Below, in pieces: positions 1 through 8,379 of a stretch of 35,949 nt of DNA. How positions within the stretch are numbered: position 1 is the stretch's first letter; each line of letters opens with the position of its first letter. The DNA lies in contig JAHDWA010000084.1 of the NCBI GenBank assembly GCA_023382535.1, forward strand, positions 1-35,949, read 5' to 3'. The DNA is from Anaerolineae bacterium (GTDB lineage Bacteria > Chloroflexota > Anaerolineae > 4572-78 > J111). The notes under the pieces were generated by a model, which had not been told where the DNA came from, did no database searches, and was given only the letters and a program-made list of their open reading frames with translations. Both the position numbers and the translations under genes were made by a program.

Positions 1-17
1 TTTCTGATTTCTGATTG
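1..17. repeat. 7-bp tandem array (TTTCTGA)
   Basis: Two perfect TTTCTGA units at 1-7 and 8-14, then the start of a third. The array is cut by the window edge, so its full length is unknown. It belongs to the class of 7-bp periodic arrays found at many other sites in this window. Confidence 0.6.
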
Positions 18-60
18 ACCATACCCTTTTTTTCGTTATTTCGCAACACATCTATAAGAG

Positions 61-90
61 ATCTGTGTTTATCTGCGTGCATCTGTGGAC
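61..90. repeat. 10-bp periodic array (ATCTGNGNNN x3)
   Basis: Three decamers start with ATCTG at 61, 71 and 81. The stop codon (69-71) and last codons of the CoA ligase on the minus strand lie inside the array, so the final residues of that protein (about KKQSTDARR) are at least partly repeat-encoded. Similar ATCTGTG/ATCTGCG runs are common dispersed repeats in environmental bacteria; that is recalled knowledge, not searched here. Confidence 0.6.
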
Positions 91-2246
91 TGTTTTTTAA
101 CCAGGGGCACAATGAGCGCGTCTACCGCCACCGCCCCGGATGGGAGGGCCATGAGCGGGTTAATGTCCACTTCGGCAATCAGGTCGCCCAGGTCGGCGGC
201 CAGGGCCGAGAGACGCATCGCCGTATCTACCACCGCCTCAAGGCCCACTGGGGGTTGTCCCCTGACGCCTGTGAGCAGGGCCGCCCCGCGCAGACTCAGC
301 AGCGCCTCGCGCATAGCGGCAGGTGTGGCTGGCAGCAGCAGCCAGCGATGGTCGCGCAGCACTTCGACCCAAATTCCGCCCATACCCAGGGTCAGCATCG
401 GCCCAAATTGCGCGTCGTTGACCAGGCCCAGCAGCAGCTCCACGCCTGCCGGAACCATCTGCTGGATGAGGACCCGTGGGCCAAAGCGGACCTCAAAATC
501 AAGGTAGCTCTCGGTCAGCGCCGCCGCATCTTTGACATTGAGCCGCACGCCGCCCCGGTCGCTCTTGTGCAGTTGCCCCGCCGCCGTCTTGACAGCCACC
601 GGATAGCCGATCACTTCGGCGGCATGGATGGCTTCCGCCAGCGACGTCACCACCGTCTCGGCCGGGGTCGCAAGGCCATACGCCCGTAAAATTTCCTTGC
701 TGGTAAACTCGTCGAGCGGGCCGGAGGCAGTTTGTAACATCTGCCGCGGTTCGGTCCGTAGGGCGTAAGGCGTGGAGCGTGGAATTCCCCCTGCTCCCCT
801 GCTCCCCTGCCCCCTTGTGGCCTGGCGTTGTCGTTGATACTCACTGTACTCCAGCACGTGGCGAATCGCCCGCAGGCCGTTTTCCGTGCCCAGGAGCACC
901 GGGATACCGGCCCGGCGAAGGCGGGCAATTTGCTGGTCGCCGGCAGCGGCGGCCAGATGCACCAGAAAGGCCAGCGGATGAAGCAGGTGGGGCTGCGCCG
1001 CCAGGGCCACTTCAATGTAGGCCGGGCTGAAATCGCTGGCACAAGTCAGGTCTACGGCAAAGACGTTCAGGCCGGTCAGCGGGTCGGCGTCGAGCGTTTG
1101 CAGGCATTCCTGGAAGATACGCTCGTAGTTGTTGCCGGTGCCCCAGGCGTCGAGCGGGTTGATCGGATCGAGGCCGGGTTCAAGGATCTCGGCCAGGCGG
1201 GCCGAGGTGCTTGCCGCGATGGGGGTAAACTCCACCCCTTCTGCTTCGGCCAGGTCAACCAGCAGGCCGCGTTCCCCGCCGGAGTCGCAGAGGGCGGTGA
1301 TGGTCCGGGTCGCGGCGCGCATCCCGGTAGACAGCAGTTCCAGCGTGTCGAGCAGCTCGTCAGGTGATTTAACCCGGCGCACCCCATAGGCGGCAAAGAG
1401 AGCATCGTAGGCGGCATCCACTCCGGCCAGCGCCCCGCTATGGGCCTGGGCTAACCGCGCCCCCCGCTCGCTGCACCCAACTTTGAGGGCGACAACCGGC
1501 ACATCGCGCTCGGCGGCCTCGTTTAACGCCGCTTTGAAGGTCTGCGGGTCGCGCACCGTCTCCAAAAAGAGGCCGATGACCCGCGTGGTCGGGTCGGTCA
1601 GGGCGAACTGCATGTAGTCGGCCAGGCTGGTGACCATCTCGTTACCGGAAGAGATGGCATAATTAAAACGGACCTGCCGGTTATTTTGTAAAAGGGCATC
1701 CCACATCGAGCCACTGTGGCTGATCAGGGTAACATTGCCGGCGGGCAGCGCCGGGTTGGACTCGTAGCCAGATACGGCCAGCCGCTCATGCAGGGCAAAA
1801 AAGCCCATACAATTCGGCCCGCAGATGACCATGCCGCTAGTCAGAGCAATATCCGCTAACTGATCTTGCAAGGCAAGATGACCGTTTTCCTCTGACTCAG
1901 CCTCAACCTTCTCCGAATAGGCGCTGGCAAAGATGACCGCTGCCGGAATTTTCAACACCGCCGCTTCCTGCAACGTGTTGAGCAGACGCCCGTTCGGTAC
2001 GGCCAGGATGGCGCAGTCCGGGCGGTCAGGCAGATCACTTAACGTCGGGTAACAGGGCTGATCGTAGAGCGAGTTGTAGCGGGGATTGACCCCGTAAATC
2101 CGGCCGGTATAACCAAAGTCATGCAGGTTAGCGTAGACCCGCCCGCCAAAGCGGTCCGGCTGGCTGATGCCGACAATCGCCACCGAATGCGCCCGCAGCA
2201 GCGGTAATAAGTTTTGTCTAGGCGTAGCTGTACTTGGCGGCGACAT
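69..2246 (-). CDS. ADP-forming acyl-CoA ligase (acetate-CoA ligase family, fused alpha-beta)
   Basis: About 725 aa, the usual length for fused NDP-forming acyl-CoA synthetases, which interconvert acyl-CoA + ADP + Pi and acid + ATP in the cytoplasm. The N-terminal CoA-binding domain begins LLPLLRAHSVAIVGIS. The ligase domain has the SGNEMVTSLADY segment and the loop AQAHSGALAG, whose His is the expected phosphorylated residue. The C-terminal ATP-grasp domain has GYPVAVK, HKSDRGGV and EVDINPL. I chose the ATG at 2246 because GAGGTG lies about 8 nt upstream; an in-frame ATG at 2300 lies deeper in the upstream gene and is less likely. It overlaps the aminotransferase stop by 29 nt, so the two genes are probably coupled. 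The inter-domain linker (residues about 477-497) is encoded by repeat arrays. The substrate is unknown. Confidence 0.87.
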   Translation of the reverse strand: MSPPSTATPRQNLLPLLRAHSVAIVGISQPDRFGGRVYANLHDFGYTGRIYGVNPRYNSLYDQPCYPTLSDLPDRPDCAILAVPNGRLLNTLQEAAVLKIPAAVIFASAYSEKVEAESEENGHLALQDQLADIALTSGMVICGPNCMGFFALHERLAVSGYESNPALPAGNVTLISHSGSMWDALLQNNRQVRFNYAISSGNEMVTSLADYMQFALTDPTTRVIGLFLETVRDPQTFKAALNEAAERDVPVVALKVGCSERGARLAQAHSGALAGVDAAYDALFAAYGVRRVKSPDELLDTLELLSTGMRAATRTITALCDSGGERGLLVDLAEAEGVEFTPIAASTSARLAEILEPGLDPINPLDAWGTGNNYERIFQECLQTLDADPLTGLNVFAVDLTCASDFSPAYIEVALAAQPHLLHPLAFLVHLAAAAGDQQIARLRRAGIPVLLGTENGLRAIRHVLEYSEYQRQRQATRGQGSRGAGGIPRSTPYALRTEPRQMLQTASGPLDEFTSKEILRAYGLATPAETVVTSLAEAIHAAEVIGYPVAVKTAAGQLHKSDRGGVRLNVKDAAALTESYLDFEVRFGPRVLIQQMVPAGVELLLGLVNDAQFGPMLTLGMGGIWVEVLRDHRWLLLPATPAAMREALLSLRGAALLTGVRGQPPVGLEAVVDTAMRLSALAADLGDLIAEVDINPLMALPSGAVAVDALIVPLVKKQSTDARR
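758..816. repeat. Adjacent 7-bp and 8-bp arrays inside the CoA ligase gene
   Basis: Four heptads of form GTRGNNC lie at 758-764, 765-771, 772-778 and 779-785. They are followed by octads CCCCTGCT at 788-795 and 796-803 and CCCCTGCC at 804-811. On the coding strand they encode the Gly/Arg/Pro-rich linker between the ligase and ATP-grasp domains without breaking the frame. Confidence 0.8.
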
Positions 2247-3549
2247 GGAACCGCAGCACCTCGCGCAGAGTGTCTTCCAGCGCGTTGACTGTGGTGGCAA
2301 TATCTTGCTGGGAATGCGCCGCGCACATAAACCAGGGTTCGCGCGAGTCGGGCTCGGGCATAACCCCGCGCTCGATCAAACCGGCGGCAACTTCATCGTA
2401 GAGCGCGCGATTCGAGGCCAGCCAATCGCGGTATTCTCTGGGCGCTTCTTTGCTGAACCAAAAGCTGAACATGCTGGGGTGGCCGGACACGCAGAAAGGC
2501 AGGCCCGTCCGTTCCAACACTTCGGTGATGGCTGCTTGCAGTTCACTCCCCCGTTCAGCCACATTTTCCAGGGTGTTGGTGTTGGCCAGGATGTCGAGCG
2601 TGGCGTTGGCCGCAGCCATGCCAACCCGGTTGCCGGTAAAGGTGCCGCCGTGCGACACCCCCTGCCCGATCTGCTCCATCAAATCGCGCTTGCCGCCAAA
2701 AGCGGCCACCGGATAGCCGTTGCCCAGCGCCTTGGCATAGGTGACCAGGTCAGCAGTGACGCCGAAATACTCCTGCGCTCCCCCGCGGGCCACCCGAAAG
2801 CCGGTCTTGACCTCGTCCATAATCATCACAATGCCGTTCTCGTCGCACATACGGCGAATCAGCTCCAGCCAGCCCGGTTCGGGCAGGATGCCGCCGCAGT
2901 TGCCCAGAATCGGCTCGACGATGATCGCCGCTACTTCATGCCACGATTGCTCGACCTCATCTTCCAGCGCCTCCAGATCGTTGAAGGGCAGCATGATGAC
3001 CAGATTGCGCACAGCTTCGGGAATGCCGGAACTGACTGGAATAGCCACCGGGCTGTAGCGGCTGCTGTGTACGTCGCCACCAATGGCCGAGGTGAACATG
3101 ACATAATCGTGCAGGCCGTGAAATTGGCCCTCAAACATAATAATTTTTTCCCGCCGGGTGTAGGCGCGGGCCAGACGGACAGCATGCATGGTCGCCTCGG
3201 TGCCCGACGTAGTGAAGCGAACCATCTCGACCCCCGGACACATCGCCACAATTTTGCGGGCTACCTCCTGCTCCAGGGGCGTGCTCATGGCGAAGTTCTG
3301 GCCCAGCCGGATCGCGTCACTGACGGCATTATCCACCCGCTCATCGGAGTGACCCAGAATGGCCGGGCCATAACCCAGCCGGTAATCAATGTAACGATTG
3401 CCGTCCACGTCCCACAGATGCGCTCCCTGGCCTCGCTCAATGTAGCGCGTTTTGGCCGGTCCCCAGTACCGGAAATTTGAGGTGACTCCCAGTGGTAATA
3501 CTTTTGCAGCAGACTCAAACAGAGCATTAGACTTAGTTAGACCCACCAT
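2218..3549 (-). CDS. Class III PLP aminotransferase, glutamate-1-semialdehyde aminomutase-like
   Basis: About 443 aa, fold type I. Visible marks are GTEATMHAVRLARAYT (cofactor phosphate region), FHGLHDY, DEVKTGFR (Asp that contacts the pyridine nitrogen) and AKALGNGYP with Lys273 as the expected Schiff-base residue. The subfamily resembles HemL, but no haem genes are nearby and the gene sits with an acyl-CoA ligase and an Lrp regulator, so a catabolic omega-transaminase or aminomutase is more likely. I chose the ATG at 3549: it has AAGGAAGG upstream, and the in-frame ATG at 3591 lies inside the -10 box. Longer in-frame extensions run through the promoter and are rejected. The substrate is unknown. 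Confidence 0.85.
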   Translation of the reverse strand: MVGLTKSNALFESAAKVLPLGVTSNFRYWGPAKTRYIERGQGAHLWDVDGNRYIDYRLGYGPAILGHSDERVDNAVSDAIRLGQNFAMSTPLEQEVARKIVAMCPGVEMVRFTTSGTEATMHAVRLARAYTRREKIIMFEGQFHGLHDYVMFTSAIGGDVHSSRYSPVAIPVSSGIPEAVRNLVIMLPFNDLEALEDEVEQSWHEVAAIIVEPILGNCGGILPEPGWLELIRRMCDENGIVMIMDEVKTGFRVARGGAQEYFGVTADLVTYAKALGNGYPVAAFGGKRDLMEQIGQGVSHGGTFTGNRVGMAAANATLDILANTNTLENVAERGSELQAAITEVLERTGLPFCVSGHPSMFSFWFSKEAPREYRDWLASNRALYDEVAAGLIERGVMPEPDSREPWFMCAAHSQQDIATTVNALEDTLREVLRFHVAAKYSYA

Positions 3550-3589
3550 AATGACCCACTTTCCTTCCTTGTTTGCCTTGCTTTTTGGC

Positions 3590-3618
3590 ATTGTACCAAT
3601 ATTTCGATATATTGTCAA
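3590..3618 (-). promoter_or_regulatory. Sigma70-type promoter of the aminotransferase-CoA ligase operon, with palindrome
   Basis: Read on the minus strand: TTGACA (3618-3613), a 17-nt spacer, then TACAAT (3595-3590). That is a perfect -35 and a 5/6 -10 at optimal spacing. The spacer contains the inverted repeat CAATAT-n6-ATATTG (3597-3614), well placed for a repressor to block polymerase. The divergent Lrp-family protein is the obvious candidate to bind it. Confidence 0.75.
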
Positions 3619-3719
3619 CAGGTTTTTGGGCATTTTAATGTTGAATATATAATAAAACCCGCGATTTTTTACTGTTTTTTGCCAAATTGACCTTAAGGCC
3701 GATATTTCCAGAAGATGGA

Positions 3720-3759
3720 TTGACTCTGCTTTTGAAAGACGTACAATATGTTTACATAT
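3720..3759 (+). promoter_or_regulatory. Promoter of the Lrp-family gene with overlapping palindrome
   Basis: TTGACT (3720-3725), a 16-nt spacer and TACAAT (3742-3747) form a good sigma70-like promoter. The 14-bp palindrome ATATGTTTACATAT (3746-3759) overlaps the -10 and probable start point, as expected for an autoregulatory operator. The role of the palindrome is inference. Confidence 0.6.
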
Positions 3760-3779
3760 CAAAAGTGGATTACAAGCAA

Positions 3780-3809
3780 GGTGACAGGCGATGACAGATA
3801 CCTGTCGCC
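3780..3809. repeat. Inverted repeat GGYGACAGG upstream of the Lrp gene
   Basis: Arms at 3780-3788 and 3801-3809 match at 8 of 9 positions and are separated by 12 nt. It would lie in the 5' leader of the Lrp-family mRNA and could form a hairpin. The arm resembles that of the inverted repeat at 9699-9774 (both contain GGCGAC(A/T)GG), so it may be a dispersed repeat rather than an operator. Confidence 0.5.
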
Positions 3810-3827
3810 TTTGTAGTTGGAGCGCAC

Positions 3828-4280
3828 GTGACAAAATCTTCTAAAGTTGACGATGTGGATTTGGCGATTATTCGCAAGCTGCAGATAGACGGCCGGCGGC
3901 CTTATGCGGACATTGCGGCTGAACTGCGCCTAGCTCCTTCGACCGTGCAGCAGCGAGCGAACCGCTTGATTGACGCCGGCCTGCTCAAAATCACCGCTGC
4001 GGCCGACCCTTTGACCCTGGGCGTTTCGGTTTCAGCAATGCTCGCCATCAAAGCCGAGGGCACGATGTTACGGGAGGCCGCCGTCGAAATTGCCAAATTC
4101 CCGGAGGTAGCCTATGTGGCGATTTGCACCGGCCCTTATGACATCCTCGTCGAAGTCGCCTGCCGCGACAACGACCACCTGCTCGACTTCATCTCGGACA
4201 AGCTGGCCGAGGTCGAAGGCGTGCGCGAGATCGAGACGTTTCTGTATTTGCGGATTGTGAAGAATACGGATTTGTGGTAG
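3828..4280 (+). CDS. Lrp/AsnC-family transcriptional regulator
   Basis: 150 aa, standard for the family. The N-terminal winged HTH (DVDLAIIRKLQIDGRRPYAD onward, residues about 8-60) is followed by an RAM/AsnC effector domain (residues about 70-145) with the typical region VAYVAICTGPYDILVEVAC. Family members bind DNA as dimers or octamers and respond to amino acids. It starts with GTG, preceded by a weak TTGGAG. It is divergent from the aminotransferase-CoA ligase pair, so it probably controls that operon and itself. The effector is unknown. Confidence 0.9.
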   Translation: MTKSSKVDDVDLAIIRKLQIDGRRPYADIAAELRLAPSTVQQRANRLIDAGLLKITAAADPLTLGVSVSAMLAIKAEGTMLREAAVEIAKFPEVAYVAICTGPYDILVEVACRDNDHLLDFISDKLAEVEGVREIETFLYLRIVKNTDLW

Positions 4281-4283
4281 GAC

Positions 4284-4311
4284 GACCGCCGACCAGCGGA
4301 CCGTAGACCGT
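4284..4311. repeat. 7-bp periodic array (GACCGCC type)
   Basis: Four heptads, GACCGCC, GACCAGC, GGACCGT and AGACCGT, directly follow the Lrp stop codon. The same unit occurs in the composite element inside the DUF2723 gene (31175-31255). Confidence 0.65.
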
Positions 4312-4335
4312 CGCAAAAGTGGATGGGAAGAAAAC

Positions 4336-4366
4336 AAAAAACGGTAGCAATCTGCTACCGTTTTTG
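4336..4366. terminator. Bidirectional intrinsic terminator between convergent genes
   Basis: The 9-bp stem ACGGTAGCA / TGCTACCGT with loop ATC is flanked by an A-run on the left and a T-run on the right, so it can act on both strands. It lies 56 nt after the Lrp gene and about 84 nt after the end of the small exported-protein gene coming from the other side. Confidence 0.9.
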
Positions 4367-4449
4367 TTGAATAGCCCGAATACTTAGTTTTTTAGTAAAA
4401 ATCAGATAGGAATGGAATCTACTCGCCCATCCCATTTTCTATTGGAGAA

Positions 4450-4905
4450 TTACCTTTGATCTACCGGCGCTTGTGGTCTCAACTCCATCAAGCCAATGTC
4501 CTGATCAGCGTCGGCCTCAACAGCCTGCGGCGCACCGGTCTCATAGGGTATAATAAAAAACTCCATCAGACCTATGTCCCCATCCATGCCCATCTCAACT
4601 ATCGGGAGCACTTCAGCTTCCTCGAGTACACCGGTGAGTGCTCCATAACCAGGGCTGAAGAATTCAAGCAGGCCAATATCAGCATCAGGGTCAACTTCAT
4701 GTTTTACCTCGGCTTTGGGGAGCGCCTCAATAGTGTGCTGACCGTTAGGTTCGGGTCCGCTGGCTCGTACTATTGGCACCCAGGCTGTAAGCGTGACCAG
4801 CGAGAGCACCGTTGAGCTTATTATCAGGGTGGAAATGCCTTGATGGACCACGGTTTGGACTTTTCCTCTCGGGTTGAACAGCTTAAAAATAGGTTTTGAG
4901 TTCAT
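4450..4905 (-). CDS. Small exported or membrane-anchored protein with three D-x-D-I-G-L motifs
   Basis: 151 aa; I do not recognise the family. The basic N-terminus (KLFNPRGK) and hydrophobic stretch (residues about 24-47, ending VRASG) look like a signal peptide or single membrane anchor. The acidic remainder carries three related motifs about 38-47 residues apart: DADIGLLEFF, DGDIGLMEFF and DQDIGLMEL. AAGGAG lies 9 nt before the ATG. It is divergent from the XRE-AAA-TPR regulator gene and ends at a good terminator, so it appears to be a genuine, separately expressed gene. It may be a peptide precursor or a surface protein with short binding repeats. No function can be assigned. Confidence 0.75.
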   Translation of the reverse strand: MNSKPIFKLFNPRGKVQTVVHQGISTLIISSTVLSLVTLTAWVPIVRASGPEPNGQHTIEALPKAEVKHEVDPDADIGLLEFFSPGYGALTGVLEEAEVLPIVEMGMDGDIGLMEFFIIPYETGAPQAVEADADQDIGLMELRPQAPVDQR

Positions 4906-5006
4906 GATTTATTCTCCTTTAGTTTTGGTTTGATGAGACACTTGATATTTGTTAAAATTGTTGGTATCATTCAACCACAGTTCAGGTTCAAAGGTAAGGT
5001 CATTCC

Positions 5007-5037
5007 GTGACCCTAGCAGTGACCCAAAAAGTGACCC
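5007..5037 (+). promoter_or_regulatory. Three GTGACCC direct repeats at exact 12-bp spacing
   Basis: GTGACCC occurs at 5007-5013, 5019-5025 and 5031-5037, each followed by a variable 5-nt spacer. The array ends 48 nt before the ATG of the XRE-AAA-TPR regulator and lies between it and the divergent small exported-protein gene. The layout suggests a multi-site operator, perhaps for the XRE domain of the adjacent protein. Unlike the other arrays here, only 7 of the 12 bases are conserved. Confidence 0.55.
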
Positions 5038-5085
5038 AATCAGCTCTGGGAGTTGTTGGGCTGTCCCAACAGGTGGTGAGAGTGG

Positions 5086-8000
5086 ATGATGGATAATGAC
5101 CCCACCTTCGGTGAATGGCTCAGACGCCGCCGCCGCGAATTGGACTTAACCCGACAGGAACTGGCCCATCGCGTCGGCTGTGGGGTGACTACACTGCGCA
5201 AAATCGAGACGGGCGAACGCCGTCCCTCCAAAGAACTGGCCGCGCTCTTGGCGACCGCTCTGGATATTGCGCCCGAGGAATACGAACGCTTTATCACCTT
5301 TGCCCGGACAGAACCCTATCCCGAACGGCCCCCGCCCCCACTTCCTGCCGCCCGACCCCCTAACCCCTCGTCTGTCCCAGTCATGATGACTCCCCTGCCG
5401 CCTTTCCTGACCCAAGATACATCCATAGTAGAACCAGCCCCTGTTTTTGTTACCCGCGAGCGAGAACTGGCCGAGTTAGCGACCGCCTTTGCGACGGCTC
5501 GCTCTGGCCAGGGGCAAATCCTGTTCGTCATCGGCGGGGCCGGCCGGGGCAAGACCACGCTGCTGCAAGAGTTCGCCCGCCGTGCCCAGGCAGGCGATCC
5601 TGAATTACTCGTCGTCAGTGGCAACTGCAATGCCCATACTGGCCTGGGCGATCCTTACCTGCCCTTTCGGGAAGCCCTGAATATGTTGATGGGCGAGGTG
5701 GAAGCCAAGTGGGCTGCTGGCTTGATCACGTCAGCGCATGCCCGGCGGCTGTGGGAGTTAATGCCCCTGACAATACCGGCGCTGGTCAAGCAAGCGCCTG
5801 AATTGATCGGGGGTTTTATCCCGGCTGAACTGTTGTTGGAGCGAGCGACACCCTTTGCCCCTGCTGCTGCGCCCTGGTTTAAACAGTTAATGACCATGAC
5901 TGCCCATGCTCCCAGCGTCGGATTAGAGCAGAAACAGATCTTGACCCAATATACAGCGCTGCTCAAAACCGTGGCCGCCCAGAGCCCTTTATTGCTCATC
6001 CTGGAAGACCTGCACTGGCTGGATGCCTCGTCTAATGCCCTCCTATTTCACTTGAGCCGGGAAGTGGGGAGTGACCGTATTTTGATCATCGGCTCCTACC
6101 GGCCGGACGAAGTCGCTTTGAGCCGGGGCGAGGTGCGTCACCCTTTAGCCGACATGATGGGCGAACTCAAGCGGCGGCACGGTGACATCTGGCTCGACCT
6201 GGGGGATCTGGCCCCAGCGGAAGGGCAGCGCTTTGTGGCAGCGTATTTGGATACCCAGCCGAACCGACTGGGTCAGGCGTTTCGAGCGGCCCTGTTCCGG
6301 CAGACCGACGGGCATGCCCTGTTTACGGCTGAACTGCTGCGGGAGATGCGGGAGCGGGGAGATTTGCGCCAGGATGATGAGGGCTATTGGGTCGAAGGCA
6401 CAGCGATCGAGTGGGCCAAACTGCCTGCCAAAGTGGAAGGCGTGATTGAGCAGCGCATCACTCGCTTGACCGCAGACTTACAAGCCATCCTGACCGTTGC
6501 CAGCGTCGAAGGCGAAACCTTTACCGCCGAGGTGGTGGCCCGTGTCCAGCAGTTGAATGAACGGGGGTTGGTGCAGCAGTTGAGCCGGGAGCTGGATAAA
6601 CAACACCGGCTGGTCACGGCTCAGACGTTGGGCAGGGTGGGACAGCAGCGCCTTTCCTTTTACCGTTTCCGGCACTATCTGTTCCAGCATTACCTGTACC
6701 ACAACCTGGATGAGTTGGAGCGGGCCTATCTGCACGAGGCCGTTGGCCTGGCGCTGGAGGCCATGTACGGGGAGCAGACGGAGCAAGTGGCAGTTCAGTT
6801 GGCCCGCCATTTTGAGCAGGCCGGGCTGATGGAGAAGGCGGTGCGCTATCTGCGGCAGGCGGGCGATCAGGCCCGGCGCGTCGCAGCGCCACATGAGGCC
6901 ATCCGTTTCTACCGGGCCGCCCTGGAACACTGGCCCGCCGGGGATCAGGCCGGGCGAGCGGAAACCCTGCGCCAATTAGGCGAGTGTTTGTGGCTGATCG
7001 GCCAGTTCCAGGAGGCTCTGGCGGCCTGTGAAGCCGGCCATACCTTGTTTGAGCAGCTCGGTGACCGGATACAAGCAGGGGCCGTGCAGCGGCTGATGGG
7101 GCGCTTGTATTGGGAGGGCGGCGACCGGGCGCGGTCGCTGCGCCATTACCACCAGGCCCTGGCCATGTTGGAACAAGAGCCGGAGAGCGTCGAGTTAGCC
7201 CACGTACTTAGCGCCATTTCTCAGATGCACATGTCGGCTAACTATCTAGATCAGGCCATTGCCTGGGGTGAGCGCGCCCTGGCCCTGGCCGAGCGCCTGG
7301 GGGCGGAGGAGGTCACGATCCATGCCTTGAATAACATCGGCTCAGCTTACATGTATTCCTACCGAGACCCGGAACGGGGCCTGGCCATGTTACAAGACAG
7401 CCTGCGCCGGGCCTTGACGAAGGAGTTGCCGCACGACGTCTGCCGGGCCTACATCAATATAGGTGACGGCTTGATCTGGATGTGTCGTTATGCGGAAGCC
7501 AGAACGACTTTGGAAGAAGGGCTGACTTATGCCACCCGCGTTCACGCCAGCGTAAATGTCGGCTTCGCCCTGGTGCGATTGGTTGAGCTGGATTGGCTCG
7601 GCGGGCAGTGGGCCGCAGCGTTCGCTCGCCGCCAGCGCCTATGGGAGTGGATGGAGAGCCTGCCAACCCTGACGGTGCCGCGAGTTTGGGCCAGCGCCTT
7701 ACTGGGGTGGATGCACAACGACCTGGGACAGCCCCAGGCCGCGCGACAAGCGTTGGAAGATGAGCTGCCTGGAGCTAGAGGGCTGGCCGAGGTGCAAGCG
7801 ACCGTACCTCACCTGGGCCAATTGGCGCGGGCTTTGGCCGGCCTGGGACGGGAAGTTGAAACGGCGGCTCTCATGCAGGAGTTTCTCGAGGTGATTGATC
7901 GCACGCCCGACGCTCACCCCGCGGTCAGCACCCTGCCGTTGCTTTTCGCCTGCCGGTGGTTAGCCAGCCAGCCCGGTGCGGGGAGGCTGCCGGTTGCCCG

Positions 8001-8364
8001 GGCCTGCTTGCGGCGGCTGGAACGAGCTTACGCTCAGATTAGTAACCCGGAAACGGAAGCGGCTTACCACGAAGGGCAGGGTATCATCGCTCTGGCCGAG
8101 GACAAGCCCACTCAGGCGGTCCAGCCGTTTCGCGCCGCCTTTGCCGGGTGGCAAGCCTTGAGCCGCCCCTACGATCAGCTTCGTGCCCTGCATGGTCTCA
8201 GCTCCGCTCTGGAGCAATTGGATGACCTCCAACAGGCGCGGATCGCTCGTGACCAGGCGCTCCATCTGGTCGAGATGCTTGCGACTCAACTCGATGACCC
8301 CACGCTGAAAACCTCGTTTCTTAACTCGCCGTTAGTTCAGGAAATTCAAACCCGGAGAAAATGA
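5086..8364 (+). CDS. XRE-HTH / AAA (STAND) ATPase / TPR transcriptional regulator
   Basis: 1092 aa. An XRE-type HTH (residues about 8-65; FGEWLRRRRRELDLTRQELA) is joined by a Pro-rich linker (about 78-105) to an AAA-16-like STAND ATPase with Walker A GGAGRGKTTLL (about residue 149) and Walker B LLLILEDLHWLDAS (about 302). The second half is TPR-like helical repeats (about 560-1080), with recurring segments such as ALEHWPAGD and ALAMLEQEPES. The architecture resembles MalT/AfsR-type ATP-dependent switches, but with an N-terminal XRE domain in place of the usual LuxR or SARP domain. The start has GGTGGTGAGAG just upstream. It ends 15 nt from the convergent Rieske gene. The signal and target genes are unknown; the divergent small-protein gene is a plausible target. 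Confidence 0.88.
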   Translation: MMDNDPTFGEWLRRRRRELDLTRQELAHRVGCGVTTLRKIETGERRPSKELAALLATALDIAPEEYERFITFARTEPYPERPPPPLPAARPPNPSSVPVMMTPLPPFLTQDTSIVEPAPVFVTRERELAELATAFATARSGQGQILFVIGGAGRGKTTLLQEFARRAQAGDPELLVVSGNCNAHTGLGDPYLPFREALNMLMGEVEAKWAAGLITSAHARRLWELMPLTIPALVKQAPELIGGFIPAELLLERATPFAPAAAPWFKQLMTMTAHAPSVGLEQKQILTQYTALLKTVAAQSPLLLILEDLHWLDASSNALLFHLSREVGSDRILIIGSYRPDEVALSRGEVRHPLADMMGELKRRHGDIWLDLGDLAPAEGQRFVAAYLDTQPNRLGQAFRAALFRQTDGHALFTAELLREMRERGDLRQDDEGYWVEGTAIEWAKLPAKVEGVIEQRITRLTADLQAILTVASVEGETFTAEVVARVQQLNERGLVQQLSRELDKQHRLVTAQTLGRVGQQRLSFYRFRHYLFQHYLYHNLDELERAYLHEAVGLALEAMYGEQTEQVAVQLARHFEQAGLMEKAVRYLRQAGDQARRVAAPHEAIRFYRAALEHWPAGDQAGRAETLRQLGECLWLIGQFQEALAACEAGHTLFEQLGDRIQAGAVQRLMGRLYWEGGDRARSLRHYHQALAMLEQEPESVELAHVLSAISQMHMSANYLDQAIAWGERALALAERLGAEEVTIHALNNIGSAYMYSYRDPERGLAMLQDSLRRALTKELPHDVCRAYINIGDGLIWMCRYAEARTTLEEGLTYATRVHASVNVGFALVRLVELDWLGGQWAAAFARRQRLWEWMESLPTLTVPRVWASALLGWMHNDLGQPQAARQALEDELPGARGLAEVQATVPHLGQLARALAGLGREVETAALMQEFLEVIDRTPDAHPAVSTLPLLFACRWLASQPGAGRLPVARACLRRLERAYAQISNPETEAAYHEGQGIIALAEDKPTQAVQPFRAAFAGWQALSRPYDQLRALHGLSSALEQLDDLQQARIARDQALHLVEMLATQLDDPTLKTSFLNSPLVQEIQTRRK

Positions 8365-8379
8365 TATACAAATGTTATC

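Noticed and set aside
2167..3480. Long plus-strand open frame of 437 codons
   Set aside because: It is antisense to the aminotransferase and ligase genes, has no family resemblance, and is explained by GC-rich codon bias.
2218..3549. Haem biosynthesis HemL
   Set aside because: No other haem genes are present; it is operonic with an acyl-CoA ligase and divergent from an Lrp regulator.
3550..3834. N-terminal extension of the aminotransferase
   Set aside because: It would run through the -35/-10 promoter and has no family similarity.
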